The notes beneath the pieces are model-generated. The model searched no databases, was not told the origin of the DNA, and saw nothing but the letters and a program-made list of their open reading frames with translations. Made by a program: the position numbers and the translations under genes. From NCBI GenBank assembly GCA_024102815.1, contig JAGFJJ010000076.1, forward strand, positions 124,001 to 188,000: DNA of 64,000 nt. The letters are read 5' to 3'. Shown piece by piece: positions 16,033 through 25,430 of the stretch. Source of the stretch: Phycisphaerae bacterium. GTDB taxonomy: Bacteria; Planctomycetota; Phycisphaerae; UBA1845. How positions within the stretch are numbered: position 1 is the stretch's first letter; every line of letters begins with the position of its first letter.

Positions 16033-17910
16033 TCATTCGGCGTTGATGGTCACGAGGTAAATCCGCTTGTCATCGCCGCATAGTCGGGCCACTTCCCGAA
16101 ACCGCGCCCCGAACTGCTCTTCCAGCCGATCGCGAGCCACCTGGCGTGCGAGGAAGTAGCAGACCGGCCCCTGGCAGTGCTCCATGCCGTCCTCGGCACT
16201 CTTCGGCCAGCGAATCGCGTTACGCGAATAGAAACCGAAGTCAGCCAGTTCGCCCGCCCGATCACTGCCCACCTTGTCGGACAGGACATACAGCTCCGTC
16301 CCCGGCGGAACGAGATCGTCCATTCTTCGTGCTTCCGGTGCGACGCTCAGGAATTCGGAGCGTATCGGAATGAACGCGAACACTTGCACCGGCTTGAGCG
16401 CCAGGATCACCATCGCCAGTGCAACGCCAGCCGCGGATCGCCGCTCCAGGCGCCAGAACCGAACCGCCATCGATGCCGCGCCGATCATCAACACGCCGCA
16501 AGTCAGCGCGGACCAGCCGGCCGCGCGTGATGCCGTCTCACTCAGCGGAACCCACGCTGACGGCAGGGCGTCAGCAAGCACGAGCGCGCCGAACGCCGCG
16601 ACTCCCGTCCCGACCAGAATGCCAAGCGCGGACAGACCCGCCACGGCCATGGAACACGCCTGCTGCGCCGCGGCAGGAACTCTCCGGCGAACGTAGCCCC
16701 GCCAGACCATCGCCGCCATGAGCGTTGCGGCTCCCAGGCAAATCAGCCAATAGCGTCCGGCCTTGGCAGGAACGATCAACAGGAAGATTGCGGTCGGGAC
16801 GAGCCACGCCAGCAAGAATGCAAGCGTGGATCGATGTGCCACTGCTCTTGAACGGGGCTCCGGCACCGTGGGGCGGGCTCTGCCTGCGTCTTCGTCTTCC
16901 TGATGAGCCGAAGGCTTCAGCTCGCGCGGATTCTCGAAACTGGACGACTCGTCGAGGGCCGCGCGGGTCTCACGATTCAGCACCATCAATGCGAACACGC
17001 ACGCCGGAAACGCGATAGCCAGAAATTGAAATGGTGCCAGGAGCGTGTCAGCAATGTAGACCAGCGAGTGTGGGACGACGCGCGCCAGAAACTCGATCAG
17101 CACGAACCCTCCGGCCTTTTCCGTGCTTACCTCGGAAGACAGTACGCCGAACCACGCCGCGAAACAGGCCAGGCACACCAGCGACCCCGCCCACTGCAGG
17201 GGGTGCAATGCGAAGCGCTTCCACGGCCGACCCTGCCCCCGATCCACCCACGCCAGCCCGAGCACCGTCAACCACACCGTCACCAGTACGTGCGGGGCCT
17301 TCCAGAAGCTTCCCAGCAGTGCCGCGAAATAGCATCCTGCCAGCGCAAGCGAACGCGTTCGTCCCTGCGCACGCCACGCCCATCCCAGCAGCAGCACCGC
17401 CACCGTCGTGAACGCCAGCACACCCATGTCGAGGTCGGCGCGAAGTCCGTAGTCCAGTACTTCCAGGTTCCCACCCGCAAGCAGCGCCGCCGCCGGTCCG
17501 GCGCGAGGGTCGATCATCCCCCGGCTTGCGAAGTACATCGCCAGCACATAAAGAACGCCGAGCGCGGCCGAGGGCCATCGCGCGACTTGCTCATCGAACC
17601 GCCCGACCACGTGCGCCAGCGCGGCCGTGGTCCAGGCGTGGAGCGGCAGCTTCCGCAGGTACGTCCGGCTGTGAATGGTCGTCACCCATCCGGACTTACC
17701 TTCGAACATTTCCCGGGCGACCTGTGCTCGCAGCGTCTCGGTGTTGATCAGTTCGCCGACGCCTGTTCCCCAGAAGAACCAAACGCTCGCGGCGACGAGC
17801 ACGATCAGGGGCTCCACGATCGCGCGCGTCGTCGAAAGCGGCTTCTCTGTTTGTTCCGCCGAGTGAAGAGAAGGCGGCGAGACATGGGTTGTCGGATCGC
17901 GTGTCGTCAT
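16033..17910 (-). CDS. GT-C glycosyltransferase of the ArnT/PMT type
   Basis: The 625-residue product has about 12 hydrophobic segments and a C-terminal soluble tail. The first periplasmic loop reads NTETLRAQVAREMFEG and later TYLRKLPLHAW, which matches the ArnT pattern DEPRYAEIAREM...YLEKPPL. The family uses an Asp-Glu pair in this loop; here the pair is Thr-Glu, so activity or chemistry may differ. A polar insertion near the middle (FENPRELKPSAHQEDEDAG) breaks the membrane region, and part of it (16914-16926) matches a short repeat seen elsewhere in the window. The start at 17910 follows the family better than the ATG at 17988. It ends 22 bases from the convergent GT2 gene. Confidence 0.8.
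   Translation of the reverse strand: MTTRDPTTHVSPPSLHSAEQTEKPLSTTRAIVEPLIVLVAASVWFFWGTGVGELINTETLRAQVAREMFEGKSGWVTTIHSRTYLRKLPLHAWTTAALAHVVGRFDEQVARWPSAALGVLYVLAMYFASRGMIDPRAGPAAALLAGGNLEVLDYGLRADLDMGVLAFTTVAVLLLGWAWRAQGRTRSLALAGCYFAALLGSFWKAPHVLVTVWLTVLGLAWVDRGQGRPWKRFALHPLQWAGSLVCLACFAAWFGVLSSEVSTEKAGGFVLIEFLARVVPHSLVYIADTLLAPFQFLAIAFPACVFALMVLNRETRAALDESSSFENPRELKPSAHQEDEDAGRARPTVPEPRSRAVAHRSTLAFLLAWLVPTAIFLLIVPAKAGRYWLICLGAATLMAAMVWRGYVRRRVPAAAQQACSMAVAGLSALGILVGTGVAAFGALVLADALPSAWVPLSETASRAAGWSALTCGVLMIGAASMAVRFWRLERRSAAGVALAMVILALKPVQVFAFIPIRSEFLSVAPEARRMDDLVPPGTELYVLSDKVGSDRAGELADFGFYSRNAIRWPKSAEDGMEHCQGPVCYFLARQVARDRLEEQFGARFREVARLCGDDKRIYLVTINAE
16914..16926 (-). repeat. Short repeat copy inside the GT-C gene
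   Basis: AGGCTTCAGCTCGCGCGGA on the plus strand is nearly the same as AGGCTTCAGCCTGCGCGGA at 50609-50627. Both encode a similar peptide (PRELKPSA here, PRRLKPAA in the pilin leader) on the minus strand. In this gene it falls in a hydrophilic loop between membrane segments. Confidence 0.5.
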
Positions 17911-17987
17911 GATGTCATCATTGGAATGCGCGCATTCTGCGGATAGGTTGTGCGCCCCTGCTCTTAGGCAGTGTCCTTGGCGAGGCA

Positions 17988-18001
17988 CGAGCTTCAGCTC
18001 G
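17988..18001. repeat. Short palindrome, CGAGCT-TC-AGCTCG
   Basis: A perfect six-base inverted repeat with a two-base TC loop lies in the gap between the GT-C gene and aroB. It shares the TTCAG centre with 50606-50623 (CGCAGGCT-TC-AGCCTGCG), so it probably belongs to one repeat family. Confidence 0.5.
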
Positions 18002-18120
18002 CGAGGCCGTTTCGACCTCTACAAATCCATTTGAATCCGGTGAGACACGCGATTCACATACCTCGACCGCGCAAAGCGTTGGTTCCGCTGTACAGACTGT
18101 CGTTGCGGGCAGAATTTCAT

Positions 18121-19221
18121 TCACGCCACCATCGAGCGCAGCACTCCGCGCACTGCTGCCACATCGATGTCATCCTGAAGTACCGGCCTGCCGATTCCCT
18201 CCAGCAGAACGAAGCGCACCGCGCCGCCCGCAGCCTTCTTGTCGAGCCGCATCGTTTCCAGAAGTGCTTCCACGTCAAGAACCGGATCGATCCGCACCGG
18301 TAGCCTCAACCGCAACAGCAACCGTTCGACGCGATCAACGGTACGTGCCTCCAGCAATCCGCAGGCCTGCGATAGTCTGCATGCGGCCACCAGTCCAATT
18401 GAAACGCATTCGCCGTGACGAAGCGTGTATCCGCAATGCTGCTCGACGGCGTGTCCGATGGTATGTCCGAGATTGAGCGCCGCCCGCTGGCCGGTCGTCT
18501 CCCGCGGATCGGCCTCGACCACGGCGCCCTTGATCGTAACATTCTTGAGAATCAACTCCGCCAGAACCGGCTCGGCCAAGTGCAAAATATCTTCGAGATG
18601 CTCCTCGTGAAACGCCAGGAAGGCCTCGTCTTCGATAAGGGCGTGCTTGACCGACTCCGCCAGCCCTGCGCGTATGTCTCGTGTGTCGAGAGTCTTCAGG
18701 CAGGAAGGATCGATGAGCACCAATTCGGGCGGATGAAACGCACCGACGAGATTCTTGCCCGCGGCGAGATTCACTCCTGTCTTGCCACCGATCGAGGCGT
18801 CGATCATCGCCTCCAGCGTCGTCGGGCAGGTTATCCAGCGGATGCCCCGCATCCAGGTCGCAGCCGCGAACCCCGCCACGTCACTGACCACGCCGCCCCC
18901 CAGTGCCAGAATCAGGCCATCCCGCCCGATCGGACGGCGGGCCAAGTCCTCGAAGAGCCTCTCGGCCGTGCCAACGGACTTGGTGGCCTCTCCCGGCTTC
19001 AGAATCGAATCCCCGACGGCGCAGCCCGACGCGCGCAGAGATTTCGCAACGGGCTCGAGGTAAGAGGCCGCCACGTTTTCGTCGGTGACAATCTGGACAT
19101 TCGCCCGTGAGGCCGGACCCGAACGAAGCCGGGCGATCCGTTCGCCGACGCGCCCGAGAAGCCCCGTCTCGACTTCGACCACACTCTCCTTACCTTCGAT
19201 ATGCAGGACCATTCCGGGCAT
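18121..19221 (-). CDS. aroB: 3-dehydroquinate synthase
   Basis: The 366-residue protein catalyses step two of the shikimate pathway, turning DAHP into 3-dehydroquinate with NAD and a divalent metal in the cytoplasm. The family motifs are all present: LALGGGVVSDVAGF, PTTLEAMIDASIGGKT, VNLAAGKNLVGAF, the metal-binding Glu in AGLAESVKHA, and the metal-binding histidines in LNLGHTIGHAVE and RHGECVSIG. Length is normal for AroB. The start is ATG 19221, with an in-frame ATG three codons on. It is divergent from folC. No other shikimate gene is in the window, so it is probably transcribed alone. Confidence 0.96.
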   Translation of the reverse strand: MPGMVLHIEGKESVVEVETGLLGRVGERIARLRSGPASRANVQIVTDENVAASYLEPVAKSLRASGCAVGDSILKPGEATKSVGTAERLFEDLARRPIGRDGLILALGGGVVSDVAGFAAATWMRGIRWITCPTTLEAMIDASIGGKTGVNLAAGKNLVGAFHPPELVLIDPSCLKTLDTRDIRAGLAESVKHALIEDEAFLAFHEEHLEDILHLAEPVLAELILKNVTIKGAVVEADPRETTGQRAALNLGHTIGHAVEQHCGYTLRHGECVSIGLVAACRLSQACGLLEARTVDRVERLLLRLRLPVRIDPVLDVEALLETMRLDKKAAGGAVRFVLLEGIGRPVLQDDIDVAAVRGVLRSMVA

Positions 19222-19456
19222 GGCCGGGATTCTACGGCAGACGGTGGCCGAGCTCCTAGGGCATTGAAATGTCCGATAGCGGACATCCCCGCACCCGTCC
19301 GAGCTCTCCCGCGTATGAATGAGAGATGAAGCAGTGCGACGCGACGGACCACGAGGTGGATTCGTTGGATTGTAAAAACATGTTTGTTAAAGGCTTGCGC
19401 TCTCGTGGAACCTCCTGTTTCGGTTCGTTTGTATCGTCTGTGAGGTTTAGAATACG

Positions 19457-19485
19457 TTGACGGAAAGTACATCCCTCGTTAGAAT
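19457..19485 (+). promoter_or_regulatory. Sigma-70-type promoter placing folC on a leaderless mRNA
   Basis: TTGACG (19457-19462) and TAGAAT (19480-19485) are separated by 17 bases, a near-ideal vegetative promoter. The start point would fall at about 19491-19493, and the folC ATG is at 19494, so the message would have little or no 5' leader. No ribosome-binding sequence precedes that ATG, which agrees. Confidence 0.6.
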
Positions 19486-19493
19486 GGCGGCTC

Positions 19494-20933
19494 ATGGGTA
19501 AGACGACGACCGAGAAAATCAAGCGTTCTCCCAAGAAAACCAAGCCAGGAAAGTCCGATAAGCCAACCGTTCGACAAATCCGCACCTTTCGATCCGCACT
19601 GAATTTTCTTGATTCATTGACGAATCACGAGCGGCTCTCGCGGGTTTCGTACGACAGTAACAATTTCGGTCTGGCTCGATCGACTCGGCTTCTGGCGGCC
19701 TTGGGTAACCCGCACCGCTCCTTCAAATCCGTGCACGTCGCAGGGACCAAGGGCAAGGGGAGCACCTGCGCCATGTTGGCGAGCATGCTCCAGGCCTGCG
19801 GATACAAGGTCGGGCTCTATACGTCACCCCATCTGCTGCATATCCGCGAGCGGATCATGGTCAACGGCGAGCCGATCTCCGAGGCCGAGTTCGCCCGCGC
19901 GGTCAGTGCCGTCGCCAGCATCACGACGCGGGCGCGCGTCCCCAAGCCTACCTATTTTGAAGTCTTGACCGTTGCTGCCTTCCACCACTTTGCCGAATCG
20001 GGCGTGGATGTTGCGGTGGTCGAGACAGGTCTGGGCGGGCGTCTGGATGCGACCAACGTCATTCAACCGATGGTCACGGCCGTTACGAGCATCAGCTACG
20101 ACCACATGGCACAGCTCGGCACGTCGCTGACGTCCATTGCCACGGAGAAGGCCGGCATCTTCAAGAAGGGTGTTCCTGTGGTGAGCGCCCCGCAGGTGCC
20201 CAAGGTTCGCACGGCGTTGGAGTCCGTGGCCGCCGGCGTGGGTTCTCCAATACGCTATTCCAACGAAGGTGTCGATTTCAGCTACCGTTTCGAGTTTTCC
20301 CGGGCGCTCGGGCGTCATTCGCGCATCTGCCTGACCACGCCGACGAGCCGCTTCGAGCACGTTCACGTGCCCCTGTATGGGGAGCATCAGGCCATCAATT
20401 GCAGCGTGGCACTGGCCGTTCTGGACGTGCTCAAGACGCAGGGTTTCCCTTTGGACGAGCAGGCCGCGATGCAGGGTCTGGCCCGCGTGGATCTCCCGGG
20501 GCGTATGCAGCTCATCAGCGAGACACCGCGCGTCCTTGTCGACGGGGCGCACAATGCGGCGAGCATCGAGATGCTGGTTCGCGCGATCGGGCAGCACATC
20601 AGCTATGACTCGATGGTGGTCATCCTCGGTTGCAGCCGCGACAAGGACATCAACGGCATCGTGCGGCAGATTCAATACGGCGCGGACAAGATGATCTTCA
20701 CGGGTATTCCTTCGCCGCGATCGGCCGATCCCGCCGAGCTTGCCGCCGTATACACCGAAGTTTCCGGAAAAACGGCGCAGGTCGCGCCCGATCTGGACAC
20801 GGCCATGCGCATCGCCACCAGCGCCATTTCGCGAGAGGACCTGATCTGCATAACCGGCTCGTTCTACCTCGTCGCGGAGGCCATGCGGAAGTACACCAAG
20901 GCAACCCAGCCGGTCCCCGTTCCGATTGCTTGA
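19494..20933 (+). CDS. folC: Folylpolyglutamate synthase / dihydrofolate synthase
   Basis: The 479-residue Mur-ligase-fold enzyme adds glutamate to (dihydro)folate with ATP. It shows the P-loop HVAGTKGKGSTCAM, the substrate motif YTSPHLLHIRERI, VETGLGGRLDATNV, SYDHMAQLGTSLTSIATEKAGI and the C-terminal VDGAHNAAS. An N-terminal extension of about 28 residues is unusually lysine-rich (KTTTEKIKRSPKKTKPGK) and precedes the usual FolC start. The ATG at 19494 has no ribosome site and lies at the predicted transcription start. No accB/accD-folC arrangement is seen; the next gene is a TrkA-N protein 72 bases on. Confidence 0.95.
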   Translation: MGKTTTEKIKRSPKKTKPGKSDKPTVRQIRTFRSALNFLDSLTNHERLSRVSYDSNNFGLARSTRLLAALGNPHRSFKSVHVAGTKGKGSTCAMLASMLQACGYKVGLYTSPHLLHIRERIMVNGEPISEAEFARAVSAVASITTRARVPKPTYFEVLTVAAFHHFAESGVDVAVVETGLGGRLDATNVIQPMVTAVTSISYDHMAQLGTSLTSIATEKAGIFKKGVPVVSAPQVPKVRTALESVAAGVGSPIRYSNEGVDFSYRFEFSRALGRHSRICLTTPTSRFEHVHVPLYGEHQAINCSVALAVLDVLKTQGFPLDEQAAMQGLARVDLPGRMQLISETPRVLVDGAHNAASIEMLVRAIGQHISYDSMVVILGCSRDKDINGIVRQIQYGADKMIFTGIPSPRSADPAELAAVYTEVSGKTAQVAPDLDTAMRIATSAISREDLICITGSFYLVAEAMRKYTKATQPVPVPIA

Positions 20934-21005
20934 TTCGCCGCCGGGCCTTTCCGATCGTATACTGCCGCTTTCGCCCTTCGTAGCGACAGCGCAAAGGAAT
21001 CGGCC

Positions 21006-21623
21006 ATGCAGTGCTCGGAGCCCTCGGGGGTACTCGCAACCTATCAGGATGGGCAGCTCCTGCTCGACTCGCCGATCAACTGGCCGGATGGCGCCCGCGT
21101 CCGCCTCCAAATCTCCCCCGATTCTCAGCCGGCGTTCCTGGCCAAAGGGCACGTCATCATTGCCGGATTCGGATTGTGCGGGCGGTGTGTGGCCGAGCTT
21201 CTCGACAAATCGGAAGTGCCCTATGTCATCATCGAGAGAAACCCGGACACCGTGGAGACGCAGCGCTCACTGGGGCGCCGGGTCCTGAAGGGTGATGTAA
21301 CCAACGCCGCAACGCTGACCCAGGCCGGACTGGGCAATGCATCCATCCTGGCCCTGACCGTGCCCGACGAGGACGCGGTACTGGAGGCCACCGCCCTTGC
21401 CCGGCGCATTCATCCCGGGGTCTACATCATCGCCCGGACCACGTACGCGTCGAAGGGGATGCAGGCGTTGCAGCTTGGTGCCGACGAGGTGATCAAGGCG
21501 GAACAGGCCGTGGCGTTTCAATTTTACGAGCGGCTGCGCAACGTGCTCTCGGGCGGCTCCAGTCATGAGGAGCGGAGTGACGCCAGCGCCGCCTCCGGCG
21601 TGGGAAAAACCTCGAACCACTGA
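21006..21623 (+). CDS. NAD-binding TrkA-N (RCK_N) protein with a small N-terminal beta segment
   Basis: The 205-residue protein starts at ATG 21006, seven bases after AAGGA. Residues 48-180 are an RCK_N Rossmann domain with GFGLCG (54-59), VIIERNPD, LKGDVTN and LALTVPDEDAVLEA, as in proteins that gate K+ channels or transporters. Residues 1-45 carry LATYQDGQLLLDSPINWPDG, which resembles the G-x-L-x-P-x-x-L-x-x-P-x-G strand pair of AF2212/DUF104-type antitoxin-like domains. No channel pore or RCK_C domain is present, so it is probably a soluble regulator for a partner encoded elsewhere. Its last 61 bases overlap the convergent STAS gene. Confidence 0.8.
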   Translation: MQCSEPSGVLATYQDGQLLLDSPINWPDGARVRLQISPDSQPAFLAKGHVIIAGFGLCGRCVAELLDKSEVPYVIIERNPDTVETQRSLGRRVLKGDVTNAATLTQAGLGNASILALTVPDEDAVLEATALARRIHPGVYIIARTTYASKGMQALQLGADEVIKAEQAVAFQFYERLRNVLSGGSSHEERSDASAASGVGKTSNH

Positions 21624-21904
21624 TCCAGACGGGTGACTTCCAGCACGCCTTGCACGAAGGGCGGGGGCGCCGCCAGAACGACCCTCCCGCCGCTGAGCCG
21701 GGCTCGCGTGACCAGTTGCATCAGCAGCGCCAGACCGGTGGAATCCACGATTTTGACGCCGGCAAGATCGACGATCAATCGCGCCTGATCCCCGCCGACC
21801 AGGTCCTGCAATTCCTCGGCGACGCTATCCGCTTCGGAGGCACTCAGGTCGCCCTGGGCGCGGGCGATGGTCACACGGTCTGCCTTTTCAATGTTAAGTT
21901 CCAT
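21563..21904 (-). CDS. STAS-domain protein, anti-anti-sigma factor family
   Basis: The roughly 113-residue single-domain protein was placed at ATG 21904; a GTG at 21913 is the other choice. It has the STAS pattern LIVDLAGVKIVDSTGLALL, where the Ser of DSTG is the phospho-site in SpoIIAA-type antagonists. The C-terminal stretch QGVLEVTRLDQWFEVF is closely similar to QGVFEVTRMDQFFKIY in the STAS protein at 59879-60217, so the two are paralogues. It overlaps the convergent TrkA-N gene by 61 bases. Whether it binds an anti-sigma factor or an ABC transporter cannot be told; no kinase gene is adjacent. Confidence 0.85.
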   Translation of the reverse strand: MELNIEKADRVTIARAQGDLSASEADSVAEELQDLVGGDQARLIVDLAGVKIVDSTGLALLMQLVTRARLSGGRVVLAAPPPFVQGVLEVTRLDQWFEVFPTPEAALASLRSS

Positions 21905-21946
21905 AGGGAGCACTCGCAGCCATCTCGTGCCCGAACCGCGGCCGTC

Positions 21947-23044
21947 TTATTTCTTGAGGTTTCCCATCTCCAAGCGGCGCGTCGCCGAACGGACCAGCAG
22001 GTAATTGACCCCGTCATAGGCCGTGATTTCCCCCGATACCACGAAGATCGGGTCGGGCGGGGCGCTTTCCTGGGCCTCGACCATTCGTTCCAGCGCCTGG
22101 CACGGCAAGAGGCGCAGGGGAACGTCGGTCGTTCCGTTCTCCCCGGCCTCGAAGTTGAAGCTCCACCATTGGCCGTCGCGCGTCAGGCGCCCGGGGCGCC
22201 GAATGACGGGCACGTTATCCGGCAGTGGGGCGGCGCCGGCCGACGGTTGCAAGGCGGTTTCGGCCTCCGCCGCGGGGACTCTTTCGGGAGCAGGAATCAC
22301 CTCCCGGCTGGGCTGCTGCTCCTGGAGCAGCTTGATGACCGCATCGGGGTCCATCGGCTTGGCTTGGTTATTCGCCTCGTCGGATTCCGCCGGCGCTTGG
22401 TTCGCGCTTGCGGCGTCGGCACCGTTCGGCGGAGCATCTTCCCTTGCAACCGGGGCCTGCGGCTCCGCGGGTGGTGTTCGATGGCGCACCGCGAGGCGAA
22501 GAAGCAGGTAGTTCTCGTTCTTGAACAGCGTGATCTCGCCGGATAAGGCGAAGACGAGGTCCTGGTTGCTGTAGAGCAGCGTCCGAACGGCCGCCTCGAG
22601 CATGGCGTTGGGAAGAAGGCGCAGCGGCGGGAGCGGCGGATCGTCGGATGCGGGCACAAACGCCCACCAGTCACCCGCCTGCCGCAAGCTGCCCGTTCGA
22701 TCCACGACGCGCGTGCCCTCCGGCAGAAGGTAGGGCAGATCCTCGGCCTGGCGCGAGACCATCCGGGCGGAGGGGATCCAATCTTCCTGCGGCCGGCGAT
22801 CACGAACCGTTTCGAGCAGGCGGACGGCGGACTGCCGGCGAGCCTCGTCCTGTGGCGAAAGTGGTCGCGGTGGCGGCAGGGGAGTCGGGTCTGTCTGAGG
22901 GACGACGGTCGAGGATTGGTGCTGTCGACCATCCTGAGCGAGGGTGGTGGAGGATGCCACGGCCGCCAGAAGTACGCCGGCAAATGCCGCCTTCAGGAGC
23001 AAGGCGGTTTTCAGGCAGTTACGCTGTCCGACTCTGTTCCACAT
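21947..23044 (-). CDS. Exported protein with two copies of a WW-x-F / SGEIT domain
   Basis: The 365-residue product starts at ATG 23044 and has a signal peptide (about 1-37, ending TTLAQ). Two copies of one domain are clear. Copy one (about 106-188) has GDWWAFVPASD, PLRLLPNAMLEAAV and ALSGEITLFKNENYLLLRLA. Copy two (about 277-357) has GQWWSFNFEAG, PLRLLPCQALERMV and VVSGEITAYDGVNYLLVRSA. They are joined by an Ala/Pro/Gln-rich linker (190-275). The family is not one I can name; similar proteins are found in planctomycetes. It probably sits in the periplasm. It lies in the same direction as the DUF255 gene upstream, 136 bases away. Confidence 0.72.
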   Translation of the reverse strand: MWNRVGQRNCLKTALLLKAAFAGVLLAAVASSTTLAQDGRQHQSSTVVPQTDPTPLPPPRPLSPQDEARRQSAVRLLETVRDRRPQEDWIPSARMVSRQAEDLPYLLPEGTRVVDRTGSLRQAGDWWAFVPASDDPPLPPLRLLPNAMLEAAVRTLLYSNQDLVFALSGEITLFKNENYLLLRLAVRHRTPPAEPQAPVAREDAPPNGADAASANQAPAESDEANNQAKPMDPDAVIKLLQEQQPSREVIPAPERVPAAEAETALQPSAGAAPLPDNVPVIRRPGRLTRDGQWWSFNFEAGENGTTDVPLRLLPCQALERMVEAQESAPPDPIFVVSGEITAYDGVNYLLVRSATRRLEMGNLKK

Positions 23045-23180
23045 TGTCTGGATCCAAGGCGAATACCGAACCGCGGTCGGTAGCGGAAAAAGAATCGCCC
23101 GAATGAGAGTATCGGCATCGCGAGGTCTTGCGTCCAGAGCCGTCCGATAACATCCGCAGCAATAGGTGTTGTGCGTCAAT

Positions 23181-25430
23181 TCACTCCGGCGGCGACGTCG
23201 ATTCCAACTGCTTGGCCAGTTCCTCGGCCGAGTTCACCGGTCGCTGGCAGTTGTACTGCTCGCACACATAGGCGGTGGGTTTTCCGTTCATCTTCGTCTT
23301 CCGCGCCAGGAGCGGGAGCTTCTCGCTGGGGTCGGCGTCGGGCGTGAGGACGACCACTTTGTTGGGCAAGTAACGGTCGAACACCACTCGGAGCAGGGCC
23401 TTCGTCTCGGCGTCCTTCGGATCGCCGACGATGGCAATCTCCTTGACGCGATCGTGGTAGAAGTCGGCCGCGCAGAGCAGGTTCTCGAAGGCGGTGGGGG
23501 CGCCGTCCACCTGCGAAGCCCAAAGCCGGAGGATTCCCTCGGCCTTCCCGCGGTAGTCCTTGCGGTCGAGCAGAATCGCGAGTCGCAGCAGGTTCTTGGC
23601 CATGACCGAATTGCCCGACGGAATGGCGGCGTCGAAGGGATGCTTGGAGCGGGCGATGAGTTTCTCGGCGTCGTCGGCGGTGAAGTAGAATCCGCCCGCC
23701 GATTCATCGTAATAATGGCGGACGGCCGTGTCCGTGAGCCGGACGGCTTCGTCCAACCACTTCCGATCGAATGTCGCCTCGTAGAGGTTGAGCAAGCCCT
23801 CGATGAAGTACGCGTAGTCGCTCAGGTAGCCCGTCAGCCGCGCCTGTCCCTTCCGCCATGTACGCAGGAGGCGGCCGTCTTTCTGTAGGTTGGTCAGAAT
23901 GAACGTGGCGGCGCGTTCGGCGGCCTGGGCGTATTTCGGTTGGTCGAGGACCACCGCACCTTTGGCCAGTGCCGCGATCATCAGCCCGTTCCAACTGGTG
24001 AGGACCTTGTCGTCGAGCGCGGGCGGGGTGCGCCGGGCGCGAATCTCGAGCAGCTTCTCCCGCCACGATCCGAGTTTCGCTTCCAGCTCCTCGACGCTCA
24101 GGTTGTGCATGCGAGCGAAGACTTCGAGCGGCTTGGTGATATGCAGAATGTTCTTCGGGCCCGGCGGGGCGTGGCCGAAACGCTCAAACCAGTTGCCCGT
24201 CGGCGTCACATCGTAGTACGCACAGAACAGCCGGGCGTCCTCCTTGCCCAGGGCCTCTTCGAATTCTTCCGCCGTCCAGATGTAGAACTTTCCTTCCAGA
24301 CCGTCGCTGTCGGCATCGCGACTGGAATAGAAGCCACCCTCGGGCGAGGTCAGATCCGCGAGGACATAATCGAAGATGTCGGCGGCGATGTAGCCGTAGA
24401 GCGGATCGTGGTTGAGCTGGTAGGCGTCCAGGTAGATGGAGCTCACCAGCGCCTGGTCGTAGAGCATCTTCTCGAAGTGGGGGACGAGCCATTCCACGTC
24501 CGTGCTGTAGCGGCAGATGCCCCCTCCGAGGTGATCGTAGATGCCGCCGCGGGCCATGTTGTCCAATGTGACTTTGACCGCGTCGAAGAGATCGCTCTTT
24601 TGCGTGAGGCGATAGACGCGGAGCATCAGGTCCATGGCCATGCTGGGCGGGAACTTGTTGGTTCCACCGCCGCTGATGCCGCCGCGTGAGCGGTCGAAGT
24701 AGCCGCCGATCGTGCCGGCCGCGCGATCGATGGTTTCTCTCGGAACGACGCCCTCCGCCGGCGGGGGTGAGGCAGCCATCTGGCCGATGACGAGCTCGCC
24801 CTGTTCGGCGGCCTTGCGGATGCGCTCCGGTTCGTTCTTCCACACGGTCGCGATCTGCTCCAGGGCGTTCATGAACTGGGGCTTGGGGAAGTAGGTTCCG
24901 GCAAAAAAAGGCCTTCCGTCGGGCAGGAGCCAGACGCTCATGGGCCAGCCGCCGTGACCCGTCGTCGACTGGGTGTAGTTCATGTAAAGCTCGTCGAGGT
25001 CGGGGCGCTCCTCGCGGTCGACCTTGACGCTGACAAAGCCTTTGTTGAGGGCGGCGGCGACTTCCGCATCTTCGAAGCACTCGTGCTCCATGACATGGCA
25101 CCAGTGGCAGGCCGCGTAGCCGATGCTCAGGAAGATCGGCTTGTTCTCCTCGCGGGCCTTTTCGAGCGCCTCCGGTGACCACTCGTACCAATCCACGGGG
25201 TTGTGGGCATGCTGGAGGAGATACGGGCTGGTGGCATGGATCAGTCTGTTGGCCGGGGCCTGGTCGGATGTCTGGCTCATGCTCGGTATCTTACTTTCCG
25301 TGGAAGGCGGTTCGGCAATCAACTGCGGACAAGTTCCCCAAAGGGCGGTAGCGGCCGCGAGGAGTCTGCGGCGAAGGAGACGGTTCCGGTGTGGCGTGGT
25401 TTGCCGCCGTTCGTGACGCATGGGGCTCAT
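23181..25430 (-). CDS. DUF255 thioredoxin-fold protein (YyaL / SPATA20 family)
   Basis: About 749 residues. The N-terminal domain after about residue 60 has the family start [24 protein letters not shown] and the redox-type motif [16 protein letters not shown], followed by [11 protein letters not shown] and GGWPMSVWL. The C-terminal part is an (alpha/alpha) barrel with [28 protein letters not shown] and [16 protein letters not shown]. The long N-terminal tail (MRHERRQ...[15 protein letters not shown]...LIAEPP) could be a signal peptide, which would be unusual for this mostly cytoplasmic family; ATG 25280 is an alternative start that removes it. The CHWCH here is the thioredoxin CXXC, not a haem site. 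Function of the family is poorly known. Confidence 0.85.
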   Translation of the reverse strand: MSPMRHERRQTTPHRNRLLRRRLLAAATALWGTCPQLIAEPPSTESKIPSMSQTSDQAPANRLIHATSPYLLQHAHNPVDWYEWSPEALEKAREENKPIFLSIGYAACHWCHVMEHECFEDAEVAAALNKGFVSVKVDREERPDLDELYMNYTQSTTGHGGWPMSVWLLPDGRPFFAGTYFPKPQFMNALEQIATVWKNEPERIRKAAEQGELVIGQMAASPPPAEGVVPRETIDRAAGTIGGYFDRSRGGISGGGTNKFPPSMAMDLMLRVYRLTQKSDLFDAVKVTLDNMARGGIYDHLGGGICRYSTDVEWLVPHFEKMLYDQALVSSIYLDAYQLNHDPLYGYIAADIFDYVLADLTSPEGGFYSSRDADSDGLEGKFYIWTAEEFEEALGKEDARLFCAYYDVTPTGNWFERFGHAPPGPKNILHITKPLEVFARMHNLSVEELEAKLGSWREKLLEIRARRTPPALDDKVLTSWNGLMIAALAKGAVVLDQPKYAQAAERAATFILTNLQKDGRLLRTWRKGQARLTGYLSDYAYFIEGLLNLYEATFDRKWLDEAVRLTDTAVRHYYDESAGGFYFTADDAEKLIARSKHPFDAAIPSGNSVMAKNLLRLAILLDRKDYRGKAEGILRLWASQVDGAPTAFENLLCAADFYHDRVKEIAIVGDPKDAETKALLRVVFDRYLPNKVVVLTPDADPSEKLPLLARKTKMNGKPTAYVCEQYNCQRPVNSAEELAKQLESTSPPE

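Noticed and set aside
25067..25120. CHWCH in the DUF255 protein as a haem c site
   Set aside because: It lies in the thioredoxin-fold motif of the YyaL/SPATA20 family, where CXXC is the conserved feature.
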